Source: a virus
Reading direction: 5' to 3' (one strand)
Virus record (IMG/VR): IMGVR_UViG_3300030450_001613
Span: 1-31,940 of that record
DNA: 31,940 nt
Both the position numbers and the translations under genes were made by a program. Positions 1-6,260 of this stretch are shown piece after piece. How positions within the stretch are numbered: position 1 is the stretch's first letter; each line of letters begins with the position of its first letter. The notes below the pieces were generated by a model. The model had not been told where the DNA came from and searched no databases. It saw nothing but the letters and a program-made list of their open reading frames with translations.

Positions 1-40
1 TATATGTTTTTATTTTTTTATTAGTTTCTTTTGCATACAT
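1..40 (-). CDS. Partial: N-terminus of the fibre-associated protein (second copy)
   Basis: An ATG at 38-40 starts MYAKETNKKIKTY and runs off the left edge. It is the same start as the gene at 31197-31661, whose first 13 residues differ only by F for Y at residue 13. In the circularised genome this is the gene directly downstream of the tail fibre, so this entry is a duplicate of that gene and not a separate one. Confidence 0.85.
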   Translation of the reverse strand, partial: MYAKETNKKIKTY

Positions 41-319
41 AATTATTATATTAAATTTTACGCCCCAATATCAGTTGCATCTGCAGTATAATTAGTTAAA
101 CTGTAAGCAAATTCAGGTTGTGCTGAATCATCGTGTAAACAAGTAACCTGCAAAAGATTAGATTTACTGCCATCATAATCAGCACTTACTTGATAATGGT
201 ATGATGTACCTGTGCCTTGGTCTGTAACATTAATAGTTTGACTACCAGTTAAACCACAAATTTCAATTGTTTGTCCAACTTTATAACCTGTATAATCTAA
301 AGTAGTAGCACCATTTAAA
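1..319. repeat. Left copy of diverged terminal direct repeat
   Basis: Bases 1-319 align without gaps to 31622-31940, with 14 substitutions. The repeat ends exactly at both window edges, as expected when a circular or terminally redundant phage contig is assembled past its own start. It covers the last third of the tail-fibre gene and the first 13 codons of the next gene. Twelve of the 14 changes are synonymous, so the two copies probably come from closely related phages in one population rather than from sequencing error. Confidence 0.9.
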
Positions 320-873
320 GCCTGTGTGAATTTAAATACACTATGTGACCCCCAGTCTATAGAAATAGTACCTGATTGTGTTGCTATTGTTTGCCTAGAT
401 GTAAACCTGCCCTCTAATTTGTCGTGTGTAACATTATCATTTACAATTGACGCTGTTACAACTGCATCTGATGCTAACTGGTCAGCACCAACAGCATCAT
501 CAGCTATCATTGCTTGTTCTACTGCATCATTTGCTATTGTAACTGCCCCTGTATTTGCCATAGTTACATCACCACTAAGTGCTGCTGCAGTAAATCCAGT
601 ACCATCACCTATTAATATTTGTTGGTCTGTTACTGCTTTTGCTGATAATGTACCACTTGAATTTGCATCCCTTACAATTACTGTATTCGCTGCTTGGTCT
701 GCTATTAAACTTAATGCAGGTCTAAATGCTGTACCTGTTGTTAAATCACTTTCGGCTGTACCAAGACCATATATCTCAGCAAACATCGCCGCTACGTTTG
801 TCGCAAAAGCTCGCAGGTTATCCCCTGTTCCGTCATCTGCGCTACTTCCTATATTAATGTCTATCGATGCCAT
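58..873 (-). CDS. Tail fibre / receptor-interacting tail protein
   Basis: 271 aa. The N-terminus (about residues 5-38) carries the DDGTGDNLRAFATN...FAEIYG pattern, which many phage fibre proteins use to attach to the tail. The middle (about 105-145) has short repeats rich in NDAV/DDAV, typical of a trimeric fibre shaft. The C-terminal 100 residues look like a beta-rich tip. The stop lies 17 bases before the next gene, whose start is at base 40. The last 87 codons are repeated at 31679-31940. The start follows the upstream 71-aa gene with a 5-base spacer before its stop codon. Tail-fibre role is inferred from the N-terminal motif and the neighbours; the receptor cannot be predicted. Confidence 0.75.
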   Translation of the reverse strand: MASIDINIGSSADDGTGDNLRAFATNVAAMFAEIYGLGTAESDLTTGTAFRPALSLIADQAANTVIVRDANSSGTLSAKAVTDQQILIGDGTGFTAAALSGDVTMANTGAVTIANDAVEQAMIADDAVGADQLASDAVVTASIVNDNVTHDKLEGRFTSRQTIATQSGTISIDWGSHSVFKFTQALNGATTLDYTGYKVGQTIEICGLTGSQTINVTDQGTGTSYHYQVSADYDGSKSNLLQVTCLHDDSAQPEFAYSLTNYTADATDIGA

Positions 874-878
874 ATTTT

Positions 879-1094
879 TTAAATTGTTGTTTGACTTATT
901 TTTGTTGTTGTTGAATCTACGGTAAAGCTAGTCAAATCAACAGTAAGTGCTAATGTGTCTATCTGATTACCAGTTTTTGGGCTAGTAAAGCAACTAGGTG
1001 CAGAGAATGCAGGAATACTTTCAACAATTGTATTTTTTTCTTCCCCCCATTCTGTAAAACAATAAATTTTCCCCCAGTCAATATTATTTGCCAT
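879..1094 (-). CDS. Small structural-region protein, unknown function
   Basis: 71 aa, with the N-terminus MANNIDWGKIYCFTEWGEE. The WGKIYC...WG pattern seems familiar to me from tiny genes beside tail-fibre genes of flavobacterial phages, but no function is known to me. There is no membrane segment; the C-terminal half is rich in Thr and Ser. Its start overlaps the end of the upstream 29-aa gene by 11 bases and its stop lies 5 bases before the tail-fibre ATG. A virion-associated or fibre-attachment role is only a guess from position. Confidence 0.6.
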   Translation of the reverse strand: MANNIDWGKIYCFTEWGEEKNTIVESIPAFSAPSCFTSPKTGNQIDTLALTVDLTSFTVDSTTTKISQTTI

Positions 1095-1173
1095 TTTTTT
1101 CTAATTTTAAAAACCTTTCTAATTTAATAACGTATTCTAGCTTAGGTTTATAGTTTTTTCGTTTCTTTTTCAT
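1084..1173 (-). CDS. Tiny basic protein, unknown
   Basis: 29 aa, strongly basic (12 Lys/Arg), starting MKKKRKNYKPK. Its ATG overlaps the stop of the connector gene (ATGA, 4 bases), and its end overlaps the start of the 71-aa gene by 11 bases. This placement fills an otherwise unexplained 75-base gap and argues for translational coupling. No family recognised. Confidence 0.55.
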   Translation of the reverse strand: MKKKRKNYKPKLEYVIKLERFLKLEKNGK

Positions 1174-1670
1174 AACACCCACCCTTGAAACGTTGTATCT
1201 TTATCGGGGTGAATATCTTCATTACTGTTTGTATTATACTCTGGATAATCTTGTTGGTTATGCACCATAAACTCAATAAATCTTTGTGTATAATATTCAG
1301 CAAATTCTCGTTCTTTATTGATTAAAAAATCAACTTCTTCTTTGCTTACACTTTCTGCATTTTCTGATATGTGTTTAAATACACCACCATTTTTTACACT
1401 ATATGCAGCAAAAGGTAAATATTCAACATTCGCCCAGTGTATTAACATAGGCGTAACGTAAGTGTTTTTAAGCGTAAGGTATGTGCCTGATAATGTTCCT
1501 GCAATTATATCACTTTGTAATTTATTATATAAATCAGTTCCAAGATAGTTTCTAACGTGTATTTCTTGTGCGATTTTTACATATTGTATATACTTATCTG
1601 TATCAATATTGCCGTCAAGTATTGTGTTTTTGACTAAATCAGTTCGTGTTAAAAATAGTGCTGTTGCCAT
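1170..1670 (-). CDS. Head-tail connector-like protein (DUF6712-type)
   Basis: 166 aa, mostly helical. Features such as LFLTRTDLVKNTILDGNID near the start and the YLGTDLYNKLQ segment resemble the DUF6712 family found next to portal genes in Bacteroidota phages, where a neck or connector-ring role is assumed. It begins one base inside the portal stop codon and ends in an ATGA overlap with the tiny basic gene. Function is inferred from family resemblance and from lying directly downstream of portal. Confidence 0.6.
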   Translation of the reverse strand: MATALFLTRTDLVKNTILDGNIDTDKYIQYVKIAQEIHVRNYLGTDLYNKLQSDIIAGTLSGTYLTLKNTYVTPMLIHWANVEYLPFAAYSVKNGGVFKHISENAESVSKEEVDFLINKEREFAEYYTQRFIEFMVHNQQDYPEYNTNSNEDIHPDKDTTFQGWVL

Positions 1671-3412
1671 TATCTTTTATATTTATATCCTTTATCTGCT
1701 CTATCTATCGGTCTTTGTGCTACTTGTTTTGGCTCGCCTTTTTTTCCAAAACCTTTGTTCGGTGGTTTAATACCTTTTGTTTCTCTTTCTTGTTTGTACA
1801 CAGGTTTAAATTCTTGGCCTTTGAACATAAAAGTTTTTCTTAAAAAATAGTGATGACAATTTGCACCACCTTTGTGCAACCATATATTATAAGACTTTTC
1901 ACCTTTAGCAGCAAGCTCACCATTTGCGGTACTGTTTTTATTTAAATCTTCTTTGCGATAAATTTTTCTTGATTTAACCATTTTTCTACAAAACTCTCGG
2001 CTATTATTTTTTACGCTTAAAGGTGCATATTGATAACGTACTAAAAATTTCTCACCCTCTTTTGTTTCACCATCTAAATCACTATCACCCCTCGGCCTAC
2101 TTTTTGGAACAGTTGCTAGACTTAGCATTTTGTCTAATACTTCTTCTTGTTCATAATCAACAGGCCTTTCATCTACAAGTTCATAACCCATATCTAAAAG
2201 TTCTTGTTCATCTTGGCCTAGACTTTCTAAACTTTCTACCATTTTGAGGTCATCAAATTCTAAGTCAGAACTCATTTTAACGCCTGTTTCTTCCTCTCTA
2301 GTTTCTTTGTCGGTAACATTTGTTAAGTCAGTAAATTCTAATGGCTGTAGCGTCTTAAAATAAAGATTTAAACTTATATTGTTAAATGATAATATCTGGT
2401 CAAAAGCATCTATAAGTATATCTTGGAATGGTCTAATAGTAGTATTGTCCGTTAATATACTAGCTGTTTTTAATTCGTCTGCATTATTACCTAACCCTGT
2501 TTGGTCTTTAATACCAAATAACATAGGCGATACTATTCTGTGACTAACCAATATTTTTTTACTGCTTTCTTCACTCAAAAACTGGTATTGATTATGTGCA
2601 TCGTTCAATTGTATTGGCTCTATATTTGCTTGTGTATCTGCATTATCGTTAAAAGCTAAAATAAATTTACCACTGTTACTTGACCCTGAAAACTTTTGAT
2701 AAATTCTTTGTTCTATTAATGTACGTTGTTCCTCAGTTGGTGTGCCATTGTTAAAGTTGATTAACATACTAGGTGCTAAACCTTGCTTAATATTGGCTAA
2801 ATGATAGTTTGCTATTTCTTCTTCAAGTTCCGCATACTGTAAACCACCTTGATAATCAACTGGTGAGTAATAAAAATATCCTGCTTTGTATGGTTTAATA
2901 TACATTAACTCAATAGCTTCTTTAGATTTACCAAAACAAGGTATTCTTAATGGCTCATCTTTTCGTGTTATATTTTTCCAATCCTCAAAATAGTAATATG
3001 CTTCAATCTCACCATCATCATTTGCTTTTTCTGCCCTTAACGTTTCTACTGGTAAGTGTTCTAATTGTGCAATAGTTTTCCTATCTTTTGAATATATTAT
3101 TTGTACAGCACATTGTCCTAATAGTTTATAATCATATACCAATTTTCGTACTACATCTTTTTTAAATAAAGATACCATTTTAGCATACTCATCAGTTTTG
3201 GTATCACTATCAGTTGCATCTAATCCGTGACCGTAAATCATAGCTGATATACCATTTATTATAGCATTATTCGTAGGGCTGCCGTTGTACCTATCTATAA
3301 TGTATTCAAAATAATTATTATCCTCACCGTAGGACACCCAGTCTTGGTGCTTAACTTCTTTAATTTTTGGGCTAGCATAATTGCTTAAATTAACAATACT
3401 TATATCACTCAT
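1670..3412 (-). CDS. Portal protein with C-terminal Cys/His extension
   Basis: 580 aa. Residues 1 to about 370 match the phage portal fold: an N-terminal WVSYGEDN segment, a NAIINGISAMIYG segment near 49-61, and a long central region ending with the helix that carries GLGNNADELKTA near 306-317. The portal forms the dodecameric DNA gate at the capsid vertex. Residues about 455-530 are a separate domain with NSREFCRKM (C475) and GGANCHHY (C519, H520, H521), which could bind zinc. The last 40 residues are Lys/Arg-rich. The gene overlaps the upstream 115-aa gene by 4 bases. The portal call is firm; the function of the extension is unknown. Confidence 0.85.
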   Translation of the reverse strand: MSDISIVNLSNYASPKIKEVKHQDWVSYGEDNNYFEYIIDRYNGSPTNNAIINGISAMIYGHGLDATDSDTKTDEYAKMVSLFKKDVVRKLVYDYKLLGQCAVQIIYSKDRKTIAQLEHLPVETLRAEKANDDGEIEAYYYFEDWKNITRKDEPLRIPCFGKSKEAIELMYIKPYKAGYFYYSPVDYQGGLQYAELEEEIANYHLANIKQGLAPSMLINFNNGTPTEEQRTLIEQRIYQKFSGSSNSGKFILAFNDNADTQANIEPIQLNDAHNQYQFLSEESSKKILVSHRIVSPMLFGIKDQTGLGNNADELKTASILTDNTTIRPFQDILIDAFDQILSFNNISLNLYFKTLQPLEFTDLTNVTDKETREEETGVKMSSDLEFDDLKMVESLESLGQDEQELLDMGYELVDERPVDYEQEEVLDKMLSLATVPKSRPRGDSDLDGETKEGEKFLVRYQYAPLSVKNNSREFCRKMVKSRKIYRKEDLNKNSTANGELAAKGEKSYNIWLHKGGANCHHYFLRKTFMFKGQEFKPVYKQERETKGIKPPNKGFGKKGEPKQVAQRPIDRADKGYKYKR

Positions 3413-3756
3413 ACTAATATTAATTCATTATCATACGTTGAATCAGTTGTATATTCGCCACTATTTATTGTATAATAATTGTTTGTTGATTGTTGTACTG
3501 TTTGGTCAGTACAAAATATTTTATCTTTATATATAACATCACTACCCTCTTTTACTTCTAAGTCATAGTAACGACCTTCTTTCAATGCAAACGCTTGATT
3601 TAAAACCAAATAATCTCCGCTTGTAGTTGGCGTTACTGTATAATTAACGCTTGTATTTGCACTATCATCTCTAACAGTCAATGTTACTGAACTTGCATAA
3701 CTTCTAGGAATAATTTTCAACGTTTGTGATGATGTGCTTGTGGTAAGTTTCTTCAT
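3409..3756 (-). CDS. Small beta-rich structural protein upstream of portal
   Basis: 115 aa, beginning MKKLTTSTSSQTLKIIPR, with a repeating strand-turn pattern (VTLTVRDD, YLVLNQ, YYDLEVKEG, VIYKDKIFC). This suggests one Ig- or beta-sandwich domain. I have the impression that similar proteins precede portal or tail genes in flavobacterial phages, without an assigned role. Its ATG carries the ACGTTATAT-N4-ATG signal and lies just past a strong terminator, so it probably begins its own portal-connector-fibre transcript. Confidence 0.6.
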   Translation of the reverse strand: MKKLTTSTSSQTLKIIPRSYASSVTLTVRDDSANTSVNYTVTPTTSGDYLVLNQAFALKEGRYYDLEVKEGSDVIYKDKIFCTDQTVQQSTNNYYTINSGEYTTDSTYDNELILV

Positions 3757-3760
3757 AATA

Positions 3761-3770
3761 ATATAACGTT
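3761..3770 (-). promoter_or_regulatory. AACGTTATAT start-proximal motif
   Basis: On the minus strand AACGTTATAT ends exactly 4 bases before the ATG of the 115-aa gene. The same core with identical spacing precedes four other virion-block genes. It lies directly downstream of the terminator at 3793-3822, where a new promoter would be needed. If TATAT acts as a -10 element, transcription would begin at or near the ATG and give a leaderless message. Confidence 0.55.
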
Positions 3771-3792
3771 ACAATTTACGATATTTGTATGT

Positions 3793-3822
3793 AAAAAAAA
3801 AGGGTAACTTTTGCTACCCTTT
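3793..3822 (-). terminator. Rho-independent terminator
   Basis: On the minus strand AAAGGGTA pairs with TACCCTTT (8 bp; the inner G-T and C-G pairs can extend it to 10), and a run of nine T follows. It ends the transcript that covers the tail-tube gene and the 39-aa gene. The plus strand has no comparable T run, so it acts in the minus direction. Confidence 0.85.
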
Positions 3823-3847
3823 AATTTCGATATACTTTAAAAAAACT

Positions 3848-3967
3848 CTAACTTACATAGTTTACACCTCTATAAGTTTTTTCACTAGATTTTTCACTAG
3901 CTTTTAAATTTACAGGTGTGTATTTTACACCTCTGTAGGTCAATTGTTCTTTTTGTTTAGCTTCCAT
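3848..3967 (-). CDS. 39-aa protein with two TYRGV repeats
   Basis: 39 aa, start MEAKQKEQ. It contains TYRGVKY (10-16) and TYRGVNY (31-37), joined by a Ser/Lys-rich linker. The YRGVxY signature recalls the small DUF4278-like proteins common in cyanobacteria and marine phages, whose function is unknown. It stands alone between the tail-tube gene and the terminator. I accept it as a gene because of the conserved repeat and the ATG preceded by an A/T-rich leader. Confidence 0.6.
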   Translation of the reverse strand: MEAKQKEQLTYRGVKYTPVNLKASEKSSEKTYRGVNYVS

Positions 3968-3991
3968 TTTTAAATAATTTAAAAATTAGAA

Positions 3992-4070
3992 TTATGTAAC
4001 GTTTGTTCTAGGTGCGTTCACCCCACCTGCAACTCTATTATTAATCCCAGTTTACACGGAAGTATATCTA
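3992..4070 (-). pseudogene. Possible decayed or frameshifted micro-gene
   Basis: Two adjacent frames look protein-like but neither has a start. One frame gives DNA for YFRVNWD followed by a stop (4041-4064); the next frame (+1) gives TGINNRVAGGVNAPRTNVT and a stop at 3992-3994. Together they could be a single tiny gene broken by a one-base change. There is no ATG, GTG or usable TTG immediately upstream. A chance resemblance is quite possible. Confidence 0.25.
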
Positions 4071-4083
4071 ATATACAAAAAAA

Positions 4084-4608
4084 TTAATTTACCTCTAATT
4101 GTGCGCCATTAATTTCAGGTGTTAATACACCAGGCTGAACAAAATTAGGTGGTGCTGTTTCTTGTGCTGTAAATGTCAATGTAAAACCTGAAAGGTCGCC
4201 CATTGCTGCACCAGTTACAATCGTGCCACCAGTTAAGTCTGCGCCATTTTCTAAGCCAACCATATAATATCTATCATCATAACCCTCAACGACTATATGT
4301 GGTCTGCCTACTGCAATTAATTTTATTTCTTCTTGCGTTGCTCTATCTAAAAAAGGTAAAGTAATATTAAGAACTGATTCATAGAAAGTTGTACCATTTT
4401 CTCTACTTGTGGTAATGGTAGTTTCTAACGAATTAGCACCTTTTAATTCATACTTAAACCAATTTGTTGAGCCTGACATATCGGTTATTTCACCGACAGT
4501 CAACGTAATATCTCCTAAAGTTCCAAAGTCAGCGAAATAAACATTTCTTATTCCACCTACACCAGACTTACAGGGTACTTTACGCCCAGTTGTTAAATTA
4601 CAAGCCAT
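4084..4608 (-). CDS. Major tail (tube) protein
   Basis: 174 aa. It starts MACNLTTGRKVPCKSGVGGI, and has WFKYELKGANS (about 50-60), ENGTTFYESVL near 70, and GLENGADLTGG...GAAMGDLSGFTLTFTA toward the C-terminus. These features match a tail-tube-like family common in Bacteroidota phages, in which many copies stack to form the siphovirus tail. It lies just after the capsid terminator and has its own terminator 260 bases downstream. Position next to the capsid gene is consistent. The tail-tube role is inferred from resemblance; a head-decoration role is the main alternative. Confidence 0.65.
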   Translation of the reverse strand: MACNLTTGRKVPCKSGVGGIRNVYFADFGTLGDITLTVGEITDMSGSTNWFKYELKGANSLETTITTSRENGTTFYESVLNITLPFLDRATQEEIKLIAVGRPHIVVEGYDDRYYMVGLENGADLTGGTIVTGAAMGDLSGFTLTFTAQETAPPNFVQPGVLTPEINGAQLEVN

Positions 4609-4621
4609 AGTTTAAATTTTT

Positions 4622-4660
4622 AAAAAAAAGGTAAGTAGGCATAACCCCACCTACCCTTTT
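4622..4660 (-). terminator. Rho-independent terminator after the capsid gene
   Basis: On the minus strand AAGG(G)TAGGTGG pairs with CCTACTTACCTT (about 12 pairs, one bulge, two G-T wobbles), with a 7-9-base loop and then eight T. It lies 14 bases past the capsid stop and 14 bases before the tail-tube ATG. It would end or attenuate the scaffold-capsid transcript and let capsid be expressed more than the genes that follow. Confidence 0.75.
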
Positions 4661-4673
4661 ATGTTAATATTAA

Positions 4674-5612
4674 TTATACAGTTGGGTGATATAAAACTAC
4701 ATCACTACCAAAACCAACTTGAATACCTGCTGTAAATCTTAAAACTACTCTGACATTCTGTGAGCCATCTAAGTCAGCCATATCAATTACCTTTGCTTCG
4801 TTAGTATCGTTTAGTAAACCAGTTCCAAAATAAAGATTTGATTTTCTAGCCGCAACCATTGTGTTGTCGCCCATACCTTTTGCAGTTACAACTGGTATGC
4901 CTTCAAAAGTTAAAGCACCATTTTGATACCACATAGAACCTTGAGCATTTACACCTGCTGCACCTAGTCCACTCGCACCAAATCCTCCAAGAGCTCTGAT
5001 GTATGCTTTAGCTACATTTGAAGATACATATAATAACAAATCTTCGCTTCCATAAACTGCACTTGGTATTGCTGTAACTACTTTGCCCATATCTTCAATA
5101 ACGTTAGAACTTGTCACCGCTTGCCCGCTAATGTCAGAAACATCACTATCTGCTGACAATAAGTTAAAGAAACCATCAAATTGACCTGCTGTTGCATTAG
5201 TACCATTCCAAATGTTTGTTTCAATTCTTTGTGCTACTTTATCTGCAACGTGAGCCAATAAAAAATCTACAAAAGAATTAGGTAAGTTGTCGTGTACGCT
5301 AATGCCCATTTGAGCTGCATCCCAGTCACTTCTAAAGTCTTTTTTACATAATTGTAAATTTACTTGGAACTCCTCTGGCTGTAAAATTTTCTCAGCTAAA
5401 GTCAAAGTTGATGTAGCTGAAAAATCACAAGTTGCATTTTTAACTAAATCATTTGATGTAGCACCTGTTTTTAAAACCTCTTTATATTTAATATTTGGTT
5501 TAATTGTTATCAAATCGTTAGCAAGTGTGCTACCTGACAAAAGACTCGCAGAAATATATCCTGCTGCTTTTTCCCCTGCGTACGTTGTTGTTATACTAGT
5601 TGTTGTTGCCAT
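4674..5612 (-). CDS. Major capsid protein (HK97-like fold)
   Basis: 312 aa. The order protease, scaffold, this gene is the usual head-assembly order. The sequence has a capsid-like E-loop/spine region (LQPEEFQVNLQLCKKDFRSD, about 92-111), a long helix (FVDFLLAHVADKVAQRIE), and a C-terminal P-domain with ENxW-type and GIPVV segments near 238-243. About 312 residues is normal for an HK97-fold capsid without a large N-terminal pro-domain. It is followed by a terminator, as expected for the most abundant virion protein. No crosslinking Lys/Asn pair can be assigned from sequence alone. Confidence 0.85.
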   Translation of the reverse strand: MATTTSITTTYAGEKAAGYISASLLSGSTLANDLITIKPNIKYKEVLKTGATSNDLVKNATCDFSATSTLTLAEKILQPEEFQVNLQLCKKDFRSDWDAAQMGISVHDNLPNSFVDFLLAHVADKVAQRIETNIWNGTNATAGQFDGFFNLLSADSDVSDISGQAVTSSNVIEDMGKVVTAIPSAVYGSEDLLLYVSSNVAKAYIRALGGFGASGLGAAGVNAQGSMWYQNGALTFEGIPVVTAKGMGDNTMVAARKSNLYFGTGLLNDTNEAKVIDMADLDGSQNVRVVLRFTAGIQVGFGSDVVLYHPTV

Positions 5613-5617
5613 TTTAA

Positions 5618-6223
5618 TTAATTTTTAAATTTTTCAAAATTTTCAAGCACTCTGCTGTACGTTGAATTTTTTTGTTTGTTAATATTCAACAGATTTTTTA
5701 ATTCTGTCTTTGCTTCTGGTTTATGAACAATTGGTTTTGCCGCTGCTTCAGATAGCTGTTGTTTTAATTCAGCGTTTTCTTCTTCCTGCTTAGACATTTT
5801 TTCCTTTTTATCTTCAACCATTTTTTTAATTTCCTCAACTAATTTTTTAACTTCTGCAAGTTCTTCTTTAGTTGCATAATGCTTTTTCATATCGTCCTTG
5901 TCGTCTTCTTCTAATTCAGCTTCAACATCTTCAGATGCTTCTTCTTTTTCTTCTCCAATTGATACGATTTTGCCATCCTTAGCAACTAACACTTCAGAAC
6001 TTTCCAAAGTATATGTGCCATCAGGTAAAGGTACTTTTTCGTCATCAGTTACAATAAATACATCCTTACCTGCACTCATTGCTTCTGCTTCGATAGTTGC
6101 ACCATTCTCAAGTTTTGCTGTCGCTAACTCTACTGCTTCTACAGTTTCGTTAGGTTTATCCTCAGACAATTCGATGCCCAAAAGATTTTTTATGTCGTTA
6201 ATCATTTGCTGTGCGTTTTTCAT
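5618..6223 (-). CDS. Scaffold-like capsid assembly protein
   Basis: About 201 aa from the ATG at 6223. An in-frame ATG two codons earlier (6229) is less likely, because the ACGTTATAT-type motif is exactly 4 bases from 6223. The centre (about 90-160) is a highly charged Glu/Lys coiled coil; the N-terminal part has a small beta segment (VFIVTDDEKVPLPDGTYTL). Acidic, helical, coiled-coil proteins placed between prohead protease and capsid are typically internal scaffolds that are degraded after assembly. The stop lies 5 bases before the capsid ATG. Confidence 0.7.
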   Translation of the reverse strand: MKNAQQMINDIKNLLGIELSEDKPNETVEAVELATAKLENGATIEAEAMSAGKDVFIVTDDEKVPLPDGTYTLESSEVLVAKDGKIVSIGEEKEEASEDVEAELEEDDKDDMKKHYATKEELAEVKKLVEEIKKMVEDKKEKMSKQEEENAELKQQLSEAAAKPIVHKPEAKTELKNLLNINKQKNSTYSRVLENFEKFKN

Positions 6224-6227
6224 ATAC

Positions 6228-6237
6228 ATATAACGAC
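6228..6237 (-). promoter_or_regulatory. CGTTATAT start-proximal motif (scaffold)
   Basis: Minus-strand CGTTATAT ends 4 bases before the ATG at 6223. This fixes the scaffold start at the second of two close ATGs. It is the weakest of the five copies, with TCGTTATAT where the others have ACGTTATAT. It lies in the 31-base gap after the Ig-repeat gene. Confidence 0.5.
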
Positions 6238-6260
6238 AACTTAAAAAAATTTTGCATTTA

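Noticed and set aside
5898-6233. Plus-strand ORF opposite the scaffold gene
   Set aside because: It is Ser-rich from the reverse complement of acidic Glu/Asp codons; the scaffold frame is well supported by context.
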